Positions 31,796 to 40,836 of a DNA stretch of 64,000 nt are shown here, piece by piece (position 1 is the stretch's first letter; each line of letters opens with the position of its first letter). Origin of the DNA: Nocardia rosealba (GTDB lineage Bacteria > Actinomycetota > Actinomycetes > Mycobacteriales > Mycobacteriaceae); contig NZ_JAIWNA010000002.1 in the NCBI RefSeq assembly GCF_020216065.1, positions 1,149,145 through 1,213,144 of the forward strand, written 5' to 3'. A model generated the notes under the pieces. The model was not told where the DNA came from and did no database searches. It saw only the letters and a list, made by a program, of their open reading frames with translations. Made by a program: the position numbers and the translations under genes.

Positions 31796-33193
31796 TCAGG
31801 GCAGTGCGGAGCAGTTGCTCGGGGCAGGCGCACCGGCGAGGCGTTGGGTGAGCCAGTCATGTGCGGCGAAGGTGGCGGGTAGGTATGCCAGCAGGTGTCC
31901 GATCGCGGTGCTGGGGAACAGCGGCGGTAGCCAGGCGGTGGTGTCCAGTTGCACGGTCGCGCCGTGTGCGCACCAGTCGACGGCGAGGCGGCGGACCTGA
32001 GGGTATGTCAGAACATCGTCGTTGGTGCCTGCGGCGATCAGGACCGGTGCGATGGGCTTGCGCCTGCCGATGCGCTGCTCGTCGATGATGGCCGACAGTT
32101 CCGGTGAGCTGTCGATGATCTGGGCGGGCATGCGTCCACCGGTGGTGTACCAGGTCGCCGGGCGCAGCATGGTGCGGAAGACGGCTTCGCCGATACAGGT
32201 GTCGGCCAGCTCGGCCATCATCTGCTTGCCGGCGGGGTTGGTTGCGGCATCGATGATGGGGGCTGTTTCGGGATGGTTGGCGACGATTCCGTTGAGTACA
32301 TAGCCCAGCAATCCCGTTCCGAAGCCACCGATCACACCGGGGATGATCCCGTTGACGGCCGGGGCGCTGAGCATGAGATCGCGCAGGTCGGCGGGCGGAG
32401 CTCCGGCGTACGTGCCGCGCACGTCGAGTTCGGGAGCGTATTCGCCCTGCAGTTCGGCGGCCGCGGCTGCGGCACCACCACCTTGGGAGTAGCCGAAAAT
32501 GCCACTGGGACGCGAGATTCCGGTCAATGCTTCGGCGGCGCGAACGGAGTCGAGGACCGCATGGGCTTCGGCGGCCCGGTTGACGTAGTCGTGCACGGCG
32601 GGGGTGCCCAGGCCGTGGTAGTCGGTCATGACCACGGCCATGCCCCGTGCGAGCAGCGCGTAGACGGTGATCATCTCGTAGCTGACCCAGATGTCGAGGG
32701 GGAAGGTGTAGTGGATGAGCTCGGCCAAGGTTTTCGACGGTGCGCACTGGTCGCCTTGACCCTGGGTGCCCGGCGCGACCGCGATCAGCGGGCGTGGGCC
32801 CGGCCCGTGCCACGGCAGAGTGGGTTCGAGATAGGTACCGGTGACTGCGGCCGGTTCACCGTGGGTGTCGGCGCTGAGGTACATGATGCGAGTGGCGTTG
32901 GCGGGTAGTTGGCCTTGCTGTCCGGGCATGGCCCAGGCCAGCGCATATGGCTCGCTGCGCAGGATCTGGCCTGGTTCGCCGTCCGGGAGGGGTGTGGGCG
33001 GGAGGTAGAAGTCACCAGCCTGCCCCGAACCCGAGGACGACCCCGTCGCCGAGCCGGAATCCGGCGCAGCCGCGGCTGATCCGGCTCCGACGCTCAGGGC
33101 CGCCGTGGCCGTCAGAGCCAGCACGGCGAGCATCACCCACGTCTTACGCCGGCCGACCGGTATGCGCTGTGCTCCGACCGATTCTGTGAACAT
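31796..33193 (-). CDS. Secreted LIP-family lipase
   Basis: A 465-residue exported lipase. The signal is long, with the core VMLAVLALTATAALSVGAG and a cleavage site near SAAAAPDSG; a Ser/Gly-rich linker follows. The catalytic domain has the elbow IFGYSQGGGAAA, Asp in AAGTNDDVLTYPQV and a C-terminal His (TAIGHLLAYLP), as in the secretory triacylglycerol lipase family. ATG 33193 has AGAGGAA just upstream. A large double palindrome lies directly in front (33206-33238), like the site before the TetR gene at 40115, so it is probably in the same regulon as the lipid operon upstream. Confidence 0.85.
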   Translation of the reverse strand: MFTESVGAQRIPVGRRKTWVMLAVLALTATAALSVGAGSAAAAPDSGSATGSSSGSGQAGDFYLPPTPLPDGEPGQILRSEPYALAWAMPGQQGQLPANATRIMYLSADTHGEPAAVTGTYLEPTLPWHGPGPRPLIAVAPGTQGQGDQCAPSKTLAELIHYTFPLDIWVSYEMITVYALLARGMAVVMTDYHGLGTPAVHDYVNRAAEAHAVLDSVRAAEALTGISRPSGIFGYSQGGGAAAAAAELQGEYAPELDVRGTYAGAPPADLRDLMLSAPAVNGIIPGVIGGFGTGLLGYVLNGIVANHPETAPIIDAATNPAGKQMMAELADTCIGEAVFRTMLRPATWYTTGGRMPAQIIDSSPELSAIIDEQRIGRRKPIAPVLIAAGTNDDVLTYPQVRRLAVDWCAHGATVQLDTTAWLPPLFPSTAIGHLLAYLPATFAAHDWLTQRLAGAPAPSNCSALP

Positions 33194-33205
33194 CAATTCC
33201 TCTTT

Positions 33206-33238
33206 TCTGAATCGAATTCAATATGAATTCGATTCAGA
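33206..33238. promoter_or_regulatory. Perfect 15-bp-arm palindrome containing two TGAATC-type sites
   Basis: Arms TCTGAATCGAATTCA (33206-33220) and its exact reverse complement (33224-33238) flank ATA. Each arm contains a 13-bp site of the form TGAATCnnATTCA, matching TGAATCAGATTCA at 40133-40145 in 11 of 13 positions. It lies just before the ribosome binding site of the secreted lipase. Confidence 0.7.
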
Positions 33239-33384
33239 TTCCCATGCGAGGGAGAGAGTGTCAACGGTCACATCTCCACCGAAGTCGCATTGCCGATTTG
33301 CGGGGCTCGGCCTGGTGGCGAGCATCGCCGGAGACCGGAAAGGAACCGCGACGGCCTCGGACGACGGCGTATCCCGGTCAGCCG

Positions 33385-33402
33385 GTGCCCGCCGCGGGGC
33401 AC
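33385..33402 (-). terminator. Hairpin after the lipid operon
   Basis: GTGCCC (33385-33390) and GGGCAC (33397-33402) form a 6-bp GC stem about 65 nt beyond the stop of the patatin-like gene. No U-run follows, so the assignment is tentative. Confidence 0.3.
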
Positions 33403-33467
33403 ATCCTGAGCGGGCATGTGGAACTGACCCCATGCCATGAATCCAGGCCGCCCCTGGGCAACAGCTC

Positions 33468-34394
33468 TCAGCTGGCGGCGACGGTCAGGGCACGCGAGAC
33501 GGTTAGGCGGGCGGTGTGCATCGAGGCGGCGAACGCGACGTGGCGCGCGCGCCGGTTCATGAAGTTCGCCGGCAGGTGCGCCAGATCGTTGACGCGTGGG
33601 CAGATCGCGATCACCCGGGTGCCGCGAGCACGCACGGTGGCGATCTCCGCGGTGAGGATGTCGGTCATCGGTCGTCGCAAGCACCTGTCCTCCAGGAAGC
33701 CGCCGAGTCCGGGAATGCGTGCGCGGTCCGGTGAGGCCATCGGTGCGATGAGGTAGATCTCGTCGAAACCGTGGTCTGCCAACAGATCCAGCGACGCGGT
33801 CGAGGCCACCCCGCCATCGATGTAGGTCCTGCCGCCCGCTGTGACCGGCGGCATCCAACCCGGCACCGCCCACGAGGCCTGCAACGCGGTCGCCGCCGAC
33901 ACCGCAGGAGCATCGGGGGCACCGAACGCGACCCGCTGACCGGACTCGGTATCGACCGCGACCATCCGGGCAGCGGGATGGTTCAGCCATGCCCCTTCGC
34001 GTGTGTATGCCTCGGCCAGGCGGGCCAGCCAGCTCGCATCGCCACGCCCGGTCGGGGCGATGCCCGACAGGGCGGCCAGTCCGCGCTGCGAACGCAGCAA
34101 GCCAGGGTTGAGCAGGCGCGGAATGGGTAGCGGCGGCAAGGAAGGTGGTGCGGCGTCGTGGTGATCACGCAACCGTCTGTCGTGGGCCGTGCCCTGCTGC
34201 ATGCGGACCAACTCGTCGACCGAGACCCCGCCGGCGAGCAGTGTGATCAGTTCAGCGCCCGCGGAGGTGCCTTGGATGAGGTCGGCGGTGCGGGGATCCC
34301 AGTCCAATTGCTTCGACAGAGCATCCAGGGCGGCGACGATCCAAGCCGCGCCGATCGTGCCGCCGCAGCCGATCACCAGTGCGCGTGAGGTCAT
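33468..34394 (-). CDS. Patatin-like phospholipase
   Basis: A 308-residue patatin-fold lipid acyl hydrolase. It starts RALVIGCGGTIGAAWIVAAL (oxyanion loop), has the nucleophile motif GTSAGAE (Ser near 46) and the Asp of the dyad in YIDGGVASTASLD (about 190-202). No signal peptide is present. It ends the lipid operon; its ATG overlaps the TGA of the damaged SDR gene (ATGA). Likely role is intracellular hydrolysis of phospholipid or ester substrates that feed the FadD/monooxygenase genes upstream. Confidence 0.82.
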   Translation of the reverse strand: MTSRALVIGCGGTIGAAWIVAALDALSKQLDWDPRTADLIQGTSAGAELITLLAGGVSVDELVRMQQGTAHDRRLRDHHDAAPPSLPPLPIPRLLNPGLLRSQRGLAALSGIAPTGRGDASWLARLAEAYTREGAWLNHPAARMVAVDTESGQRVAFGAPDAPAVSAATALQASWAVPGWMPPVTAGGRTYIDGGVASTASLDLLADHGFDEIYLIAPMASPDRARIPGLGGFLEDRCLRRPMTDILTAEIATVRARGTRVIAICPRVNDLAHLPANFMNRRARHVAFAASMHTARLTVSRALTVAAS

Positions 34395-35228
34395 CGGGAA
34401 CCGGCCTTTCGGCCACGCTTCGGCGCCGCCGAGGCGGTGACGGCTGTGGCGTGTTGATCGGCGTGGCGTTCGATGCGCTCGGTGTAGGCGCGACGGCTCT
34501 CGGCATCGATGCCGGTCAGCGCGCGGCGGTCGTCGACGAGGCGACGCACGCGGTTTTCGACGAAGCTGGGCACCAGTGCCTGCACCACCGACCAGCCCGG
34601 CGCCAACCAGCCTGGGACAGAGATGGTTTCGGGTGTGCGGTGCACGCTGTCGACGACGGCGCGGGCGACGTCTTCGGGATCCACGGTGGGTATTCCTTTG
34701 CCCAGGGTGGCCCCCGACGACAGTTCCGTGCGCACCGCGGAGGGCAGTACCGCGGTGATGGTGGGTCACCATGCCGGGGATCGGGATCATCCCGGCCATC
34801 GAGGCGACGTTGACGATGTGGCCGCGACCGGTTTCGACCATGCCGGGGAGAACGGCGCGCATGCCGTTGACGACCCCGCGCACGTTGACGTCGAGGATCA
34901 AGTCGGTGGTTGCTTCGGTTTCCTCGGTGAAGCTGCCCAGCGGCATGACCCCGGCATTGTTGACCAGGACGTCGAGGCGCCCTTCGGCGCCGATGACCTC
35001 GGTGAGGAATTCGCGCCATGACTCGACGCCGGTGACGTCCAGGCGTGCGCTGTGGCAGTGCGGGATCGAGGCGGCGGTGGCCGCGGCGACGTCGGTGTCG
35101 ATGTCACCGATCCACACCCGGGCGCCCTTGGCGCTGAACGCTTGTGCGGTGGCGGCACCGATTCCCCGGCCGCCGCCGGTGATCACGACGACAGCGCCGT
35201 TGAGGTCGATTCGGGAATTGCGAGACAT
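34391..35228 (-). pseudogene. SDR with internal deletion removing YxxxK
   Basis: The first 155 residues are a normal SDR: VVVITGGGRGIGAATAQAF, LVNNAGVMPLGSF and HIVNVASMAGMIPIPGMVT with the catalytic Ser. The sense then jumps to another frame at about 34762, reading ITAVLPSAVRTELSSG and PTVDPEDVARAVVDSV to the stop at 34391. The usual Tyr-x3-Lys helix (some 20-30 residues between these blocks) is absent. So a small deletion removed the catalytic pair and shifted the frame. As it stands, ribosomes read on in the wrong frame, fused in frame to the patatin-like gene. Confidence 0.75.
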
Positions 35229-35252
35229 CGTTGTCCTTGTCCTGGTCGGTTG

Positions 35253-36755
35253 TCAGACGGTCGTCGACTCGGCTACAGCGCCATGGTGTGCGGGCGAGCC
35301 GATGAGGAAGTCGCGGTCGTCGGGTTCGGTGAGCATGGCCGTCATCGTCTTTCGGTCGAAAGGCCACAGGTCGATCGTGTTCTGGTCGGTGAAGTACCAG
35401 GAATTGCAGCCGGTGTTCCACACCGTCGGGCCCATCGCTTCAGCGACTGCGTCGTTGAACCGGGCTGTCGCAGCCTCGGTGACCTCGACGGTGTCGAGCT
35501 CACCGGTGGCGAACCGATGCAACCAGCGGGTGATGTAGCGGGCGGTCAGTTCGGCCGAGTACTGCAGCGAGATCGAGCCCGTCGGCGAATTCGGGCCGAG
35601 CACCGTGAACAGATTCGGGAAACCGGGGATCGCCGTCATCCGGTAGGCGCGTGGGCCTTTCGCCCAAGCCTCGTCGATGTGCAGGCCGTCGCGGCCGCGC
35701 AGGTTCAACGGACGCATGTAGTTGTGCGGGTGGAAACCCGTGGCGAAAACGATGACATCGACAGGATGTTCGCGTCCGTCGGCGGTGCGGATCCCGTTCG
35801 GGGTGATCTCGGTGATCTTGTCGGTCACCAGCTCGGCATTGTCGGCCTGAATGGCCCGGTAGTACGTGCCGGAGACGACCTGCCGCTTACACAGCGGCTG
35901 GTAGTCCGGTGTCAGCGCGTCTCGCAGGTCTTGGTCCCGCACCTGCGCTCGCAGCGACAACCGGGCGAGCTGTTGCAGCGCTGTCCGCCGCCAGGTGGGG
36001 CGCAACGCGACATCGGCGAGGATGCCCGAGGCCCACAGCGACACCGCGTACACCCGATCATGCACCGTGGGTGAGGCGGCGAGAAGCTTTGCCACCAGCT
36101 TGGATTGGGCCGACCCCATCGGTGCCCACAACACCCATTGCGGAGTGCGGGTGAACTGGCTCAGCTTCGCCGCCCCCGGCTGCAACGCCGAAACAACCTG
36201 CACACCAGTCGATCCCGAGCCGATCACCGCGATCCGTTTGTCCACGGTAACGAGCGAATCGTCCCATCGCGCCGTGTGCACCGTGTCGCCGGTGAAAGTG
36301 TGGAGGCCCGGGATCTCAGGGACGAACGGGTGATGCAGTACCCCGGTCGCGGCGATGACGAAGTCCGCCGTCGACTCGGTGCCGTCGGCAAGGGTGACGA
36401 CCCAACCGCGTCCGTCGAAGACCGCGTCGGTCACTTCGCTGTTCAGACGCAGGTGTTCACGCAGCCCGAACTTGTCGACGACCTCGGCGTGGTAGCGCTG
36501 GATCTCCGGACCGGTGGCCCAGACCCGGCTCCAATCGGGCTTGGGCGCGAACCCGAACTGGTAGAGCTGCGAGGGCACGTCACAGGTCAATCCGGGGTAG
36601 CGGTTCCAGAACCACACCCCACCGACGTCGGATCCCTTCTCCAGGATCACGAAATCGTCGAAACCGGCCTTCTTGAACGTCACCGCCGAGGCGATCCCGG
36701 CGACACCGGCACCGATGATGATGATCTTCGGCGCACGAACCGGCCTTATTGCCAT
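35253..36755 (-). CDS. Flavin-containing Baeyer-Villiger-type monooxygenase
   Basis: A 500-residue class B flavoprotein monooxygenase. FAD motif IIIIGAGVAGIASA (about 11-24), the fingerprint FTGDTVHTARWD (FxGxxxHxxxW) near 155, and the NADPH motif AVIGSGSTGVQV are all present. Such enzymes insert oxygen into ketones or aldehydes, giving esters or acids. ATG 36755 has AAAGG upstream; a GTG at 36788 overlapping the fadD stop is an alternative. It sits between an acyl-CoA ligase and SDR genes, as MymA does in the mycobacterial mymA operon, so a role in modifying long-chain or mycolate-related lipids is inferred. Confidence 0.85.
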   Translation of the reverse strand: MAIRPVRAPKIIIIGAGVAGIASAVTFKKAGFDDFVILEKGSDVGGVWFWNRYPGLTCDVPSQLYQFGFAPKPDWSRVWATGPEIQRYHAEVVDKFGLREHLRLNSEVTDAVFDGRGWVVTLADGTESTADFVIAATGVLHHPFVPEIPGLHTFTGDTVHTARWDDSLVTVDKRIAVIGSGSTGVQVVSALQPGAAKLSQFTRTPQWVLWAPMGSAQSKLVAKLLAASPTVHDRVYAVSLWASGILADVALRPTWRRTALQQLARLSLRAQVRDQDLRDALTPDYQPLCKRQVVSGTYYRAIQADNAELVTDKITEITPNGIRTADGREHPVDVIVFATGFHPHNYMRPLNLRGRDGLHIDEAWAKGPRAYRMTAIPGFPNLFTVLGPNSPTGSISLQYSAELTARYITRWLHRFATGELDTVEVTEAATARFNDAVAEAMGPTVWNTGCNSWYFTDQNTIDLWPFDRKTMTAMLTEPDDRDFLIGSPAHHGAVAESTTV

Positions 36756-36784
36756 CAGCTTTGCCTTTCGAGCAGAGGAGTGGT

Positions 36785-38437
36785 TCACGACCCGGCCAGT
36801 GCGTGCAGTTTCGCCCGCAGGACCTTGCCGCTGGCGTTGCGGGGGATCTCGTCGAGCACGACGAACCGCTTGGGCACCTTGTAGCGCTCGAGACCTTCGC
36901 GCACATGCTGTTTGAGCGCGTCCTCCCCCGGCGCGGCAACACCCGGTCCGAGCACGACGAACGCGTTGAGGACCTGTCCGAATTCGGGATCGGGGACGCC
37001 GATCACGACCGCTTCGGTGATGTCGGGGTGGGTGGCGAGGCGGTCCTCGACCTCGCCGGGAAAGACGTTCTCTCCGCCGGAGACGATCATGTCGTCGGCG
37101 CGGCCGTCGATGAAAAACCGTCGCGAAGCATCGAAATGGCCCATGTCGCCGGTGGAGACGTGCCCGTCGATGACCTCTTTGGTCGAGACCTTCGCGGTGG
37201 GGTCGGGGGTGTATCCGGTGTATTCCAGACCGCTGCGCACGAAGATCTCACCGATCTCACCTGTCGCCGCCTCGCTGCGGTCCGCGCGCAGGATCCGCAC
37301 CGACACCCCGAGCGCGGCCCGGCCGATCGTGTCAGGCGCGGCGACGAGATCGACCGGCGTGGCGATGGTGACCAGACCGGCCTCGGTCGAGCCGTACCCG
37401 TTGACCAGGATCGGGCCGAAGGCCTCGATCAGCTTCGAGATCGTGGTCGGCGAGATCGGTGCCGCACCGGTCACCATGACTCGCAGTGACGACCGCGCTG
37501 ACCGGCTCTCGGCCAGCCCCGGCACAGCGAGTAGTCGTTGCAGCATGACCGGCACGGCCATCACCACGCTGACCTGGTGGCGGGCGATGTCGTCGAGCGC
37601 GGTCGCCGCGTCGAAACGACGTCGGCAGATCGCGGTACCGCCCAAGGCCAGTGGCCCGAGTAGCGACAACAGCCCGAAGCCGTGGAACATCGGCGGCGCG
37701 ACCAACACCCGGTCGGTTGACCGCAGCCGCAGGATCGCCATCGCGGTCAACGTCAGCAACACGATTGCGCGCGGTTCGACCGCGCGCGGCACACCTTTCG
37801 CGAGACCTGTGGTGCCCGAGGTCAGCAAGGTCAGCTTCACCGCATGGCGCACCCTCGGCGGTGCGGGATGACTGCGGGCGGCCAGGTCGTCCAGCGTCGG
37901 TAACCCCGTGAGGTCGGCGTGCGGTTCACACCAAGCCAGCACCCGCAATCCCGCGAAGTCGGCCTTCTCCACGGTGACGGCGTATTCGTCGTCGTAGATC
38001 AGCACATCCGGGTCGTGCCGGGCGAGGATCGCTTGCAATTGCGGGGCCGGCAGTTCGGTGTTGATGAAGATCAGCTCCGCGCCCAGCTGCGCGCCCGCGG
38101 CCATCGCCTCGGCGAACCCGCGATGGTTGCGGCAGATGATGCCCACCGATTTCGGCGCTGCCGGGCACGCGGCGAACAGGGCCGCGGCGATCGCTTCGGC
38201 CCGCTGCTGCAGCCGGCGATAGGTCAGTTGCCCGGTGTCGTCGATGATCGCGACCTTGTCCGGGTGCCGGATGGCGGTCGCTGCCAACAACATCGCCGGT
38301 GTCGGGCCGTACCGGTAGAAGCTGCGCGCCAACGCCACGGCCTTGCGCGGGCCGACCGGGGTCAGCATTCCCGACGACAGGACCGCCGGGATCGCCGAAC
38401 TCCACTGACGCAGACTGTGATTCAGGTCAGCGGACAT
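36785..38437 (-). CDS. Acyl-CoA/acyl-AMP ligase (FadD type)
   Basis: A 550-residue ANL-superfamily adenylating enzyme. The P-loop is LLTSGTTGLAKGVPRAV (about 210-226), the A5-like motif is NGYGSTEAG, A7 is STGDMGHFD and A8 begins GRADDMIVSGGENVFPGEVE; the C-terminal catalytic Lys is in RNASGKVLRAKL. It activates a carboxylic acid, probably a long-chain or branched fatty acid, as CoA or AMP derivative. The gene overlaps the upstream SDR gene by 11 nt and runs into the monooxygenase gene, showing a tight operon. Confidence 0.87.
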   Translation of the reverse strand: MSADLNHSLRQWSSAIPAVLSSGMLTPVGPRKAVALARSFYRYGPTPAMLLAATAIRHPDKVAIIDDTGQLTYRRLQQRAEAIAAALFAACPAAPKSVGIICRNHRGFAEAMAAGAQLGAELIFINTELPAPQLQAILARHDPDVLIYDDEYAVTVEKADFAGLRVLAWCEPHADLTGLPTLDDLAARSHPAPPRVRHAVKLTLLTSGTTGLAKGVPRAVEPRAIVLLTLTAMAILRLRSTDRVLVAPPMFHGFGLLSLLGPLALGGTAICRRRFDAATALDDIARHQVSVVMAVPVMLQRLLAVPGLAESRSARSSLRVMVTGAAPISPTTISKLIEAFGPILVNGYGSTEAGLVTIATPVDLVAAPDTIGRAALGVSVRILRADRSEAATGEIGEIFVRSGLEYTGYTPDPTAKVSTKEVIDGHVSTGDMGHFDASRRFFIDGRADDMIVSGGENVFPGEVEDRLATHPDITEAVVIGVPDPEFGQVLNAFVVLGPGVAAPGEDALKQHVREGLERYKVPKRFVVLDEIPRNASGKVLRAKLHALAGS

Positions 38438-39437
38438 CCGTGCGCACCTGCCCGTTCGTGGAAGGGCCGGTGGCCTGCGCCGTCGGTGCGGTGGCCTCGG
38501 CCGGGGTCACCGGAACATGCGGGCGCAGCCGTGACAGCGAGGCCTCGGTGTCACCGAGATTGCGGAAGATCCGCTCGACGAGCACTTCCAGCGGCCACCG
38601 GAACACGGTCGCGTTGATCGCCGACGGGAATCCGTACAGCGGAGTCATCGTGCGCGGCTTCTTCACCACCGCCTTGGCCAACACCTTCGCCGCGTCGTCG
38701 GGAGTCTGACCGGGCAGCACCCGCATCCACCGGCTCGGCGCGCTCATCCGCGTGTGCAGCAATCCGCCGTAGAACGTGGTCAAGGTGACCCCGTCGGCGC
38801 GCGCTTCCATCCCGACCGCACGCATCCACCAGTCGAAAGCAAGCTTCGACGAGAGGTAGAACCCCCACTTCGGTGCGTTCGGGAACATGATCCCCACGGT
38901 GGAGACGTTCACGATGTGACCGCTACCGCGCGCCCGCATCCCCGGCAGCAGAGCCAGGGTGAGGCGCATCGGCCCGAGATAGTTCGCGCCGGTGGTGGCG
39001 GTGATGTCCTTCGGCCGGTCGTAGGACAGGTGGATCGATCGGCGCAAGGATTTGCCTGCGTTGTGGATCAGCACATCGACCTCGCCGAGGTCGTAACGCA
39101 CCGACGCCGCGAACTCGGCGACCGACTGCTCGTCGGTCAGGTCCAGCCGGTACGGATAGGCCTCTCCCCCAGCAGCGTTGATCTCCTCGGCCACCTCGAG
39201 CAACCGTTCCATCGAACGAGCGGCGATCACCACCCGGGCACCAGCCGCCGCGAACCATCGCGCGGTCGCTTCGCCGACGCCGAACGACGCACCGGTGATC
39301 ACGACCACCTTGCCCTCGACCTCACGACGCAATGCCGCCTGACTGCGCAACCCGCGCGGTCCGATGACCCAGGCGACCGCGCGGGCGAACGGAGTTTCGA
39401 CGATCCGCGAGGGACCGGTGGGCAGAACTTCAGACAT
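38427..39437 (-). CDS. Short-chain dehydrogenase/reductase, intact
   Basis: A 336-residue SDR with an N-terminal extension of about 40 residues. NAD(P) motif VVVITGASFGVGEATA (about 44-59), AARSMERLLEVAEEI (NADP-type Arg), LIHNAGKSL, and the active-site blocks VNVSTVGIM and YLSSKLAFDWW (YxxxK). The C-terminal 80 residues are of the longer type found in lipid-reducing SDRs. It is the first structural gene after the TetR gene (6 nt gap) and precedes fadD by overlap. It probably interconverts the aldehyde/alcohol forms of the acid used by the ligase. Confidence 0.83.
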   Translation of the reverse strand: MSEVLPTGPSRIVETPFARAVAWVIGPRGLRSQAALRREVEGKVVVITGASFGVGEATARWFAAAGARVVIAARSMERLLEVAEEINAAGGEAYPYRLDLTDEQSVAEFAASVRYDLGEVDVLIHNAGKSLRRSIHLSYDRPKDITATTGANYLGPMRLTLALLPGMRARGSGHIVNVSTVGIMFPNAPKWGFYLSSKLAFDWWMRAVGMEARADGVTLTTFYGGLLHTRMSAPSRWMRVLPGQTPDDAAKVLAKAVVKKPRTMTPLYGFPSAINATVFRWPLEVLVERIFRNLGDTEASLSRLRPHVPVTPAEATAPTAQATGPSTNGQVRTDVR

Positions 39438-39443
39438 CAGTGA

Positions 39444-40115
39444 TCACTCCGTCGTCTTCGACATGGTGGACAGGGAGCCCAGAAAGGCCAATGCTTGGGG
39501 ATCCGACAGCGTGGCGTCGATCGCCCGCTGGGTCAGCTCGATATCGGGGTCGGTGCGCAGGGCGGCCAGGATCGTGCCGAACATATTGCCGACGACCAGG
39601 TCTTTGACCTGCTCGCGGCTGATCTCGCGGGTGCGCGACCAGTGCAGGACCAGACCTTCGATGAAGGACACGAAGCCGTTTATCGCCGCCCGCAACACCG
39701 GTGACGAGTCCGAGCCGGTCACCTCGATGAGCAGAGCTTCGGTCAATTGGGTGCGGTGCCGGTCGCGGATCTGACGCACTTCGGCGTCGGCGACATCGGC
39801 GAACAGCGCTTCGAACGCGCGCGGCTGCTGCTCGGCTTCATCGAGCAGCCGGTCGATGCCCCGGTTCAGTCGATCCAGGGCCGGGCCGCGCATGGCCAGC
39901 AGATCTCCCCAGAACTCTTCGGCGGCCTGCTCCAATACCGCGAGGTAGAAGCCTCGTTTCCCGCCGAAGTGGTAGCTGATCGACCCCGCTGCCACCCCCA
40001 GGGAGCGCGCCAGGTCGACGATGGAGACCTCTTCGTAGCGGTCGCTGCTGAACGCCGCCTTGCCTGCCGCGAGCAGCGCCGCACGCGAGGCCTCACCGCG
40101 CCGATTGCCGACCAT
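39444..40115 (-). CDS. TetR-family regulator heading the lipid operon
   Basis: A 223-residue repressor. HTH: LLAAGKAAFSSDRYEEVSIVDLARSLGVAAGSISYHFGGKRGFYLAVLEQ (about 13-63). ATG 40115 has GGGAGG five bases upstream. It is the first gene of the operon leading to SDR, FadD, monooxygenase, damaged SDR and patatin. TGAATCAGATTCA immediately upstream and two matching sites before the secreted lipase (33206-33238) suggest that it represses both transcripts; fatty acids or acyl-CoA are natural guesses for the inducer. Confidence 0.85.
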   Translation of the reverse strand: MVGNRRGEASRAALLAAGKAAFSSDRYEEVSIVDLARSLGVAAGSISYHFGGKRGFYLAVLEQAAEEFWGDLLAMRGPALDRLNRGIDRLLDEAEQQPRAFEALFADVADAEVRQIRDRHRTQLTEALLIEVTGSDSSPVLRAAINGFVSFIEGLVLHWSRTREISREQVKDLVVGNMFGTILAALRTDPDIELTQRAIDATLSDPQALAFLGSLSTMSKTTE

Positions 40116-40132
40116 CACACCTCCCGAGTTGT

Positions 40133-40204
40133 TGAATCAGATTCAGTAACTTGAGCGTAAGCGGCTTCGGCGACGTCGGTCAAGGATTTTCTGAACAGGA
40201 TTCA
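40133..40204. promoter_or_regulatory. TGAATC-GATTCA operators upstream of the lipid-operon TetR
   Basis: TGAATC-A-GATTCA (40133-40145) is a perfect 13-bp palindrome 18 bp before the TetR start. A weaker copy, TGAACAGGATTCA (40192-40204), matches 10 of 13 positions. The stronger site recurs, twice, at 33206-33238. Confidence 0.65.
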
Positions 40205-40362
40205 AATATCTGGGCGTGCAGGGCGCTGCGCCGCACAACAAGGCTCCTCGCGAGTGGGAGTAGTCGTCGGCATTGAAGCGAATATGCATCAATCGGTGTG
40301 GATTCGAAGCAAGTGGGCACTCGACCGCTAGCTGGACGAATTCAACCCCGAGGAGGCCGAGA

Positions 40363-40824
40363 ATGAGCACTGTCATCGAAGCCGTCGACGTGCACGTGCC
40401 GGTGGCGACCGCCTACAACCAGTGGACCCAGTTCGAATCGTTCCCCCAGTTCATGCACGGTGTCGACCGCATCGAACAACTCGACGACACCCACACCCGA
40501 TGGACCGTCGACATCGCCGGAGCTACCCGGACATTCGATGCCACCATCACCGAGCAGCACCCGGAGGAACGCATCGCCTGGAAATCCGACGATGGACCGC
40601 AGCATGCCGGAGTGGTCACCTTTCATCGGCTCGACGACTCGACGACCCGGGTCACCGTGCAGATGGACATCGATCCGGAGGGCTTCGTCGAGAACATCGC
40701 GGACAAGACCGGGGTGCTCGATCGCCGTATCAAGGGGGACGTGCGCCGCTTCAAAGACTTCATCGAAAGCCGTGGGTCGGAAACCGGAGCGTGGCGCGGC
40801 GATGTCGATCGCCCCAAGCCCTAG
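40363..40824 (+). CDS. SRPBCC (START-like) ligand-binding protein
   Basis: A 153-residue single-domain protein of the cyclase/dehydrase SRPBCC group: MSTVIEAVDVHVPVATAYNQW, FESFPQFMHGVDRIEQLDD, RTFDATITEQHPEERIAWKSDDG and TRVTVQMDIDPEGF, with the long C-terminal helix. Such proteins bind hydrophobic ligands in a deep cavity; many lie near actinobacterial carotenoid genes. ATG 40363 follows GAGGAGG. It is followed by an NAD-binding protein gene after 12 nt and faces the crt operon. Confidence 0.8.
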   Translation: MSTVIEAVDVHVPVATAYNQWTQFESFPQFMHGVDRIEQLDDTHTRWTVDIAGATRTFDATITEQHPEERIAWKSDDGPQHAGVVTFHRLDDSTTRVTVQMDIDPEGFVENIADKTGVLDRRIKGDVRRFKDFIESRGSETGAWRGDVDRPKP

Positions 40825-40836
40825 TCGCGAATCAGC

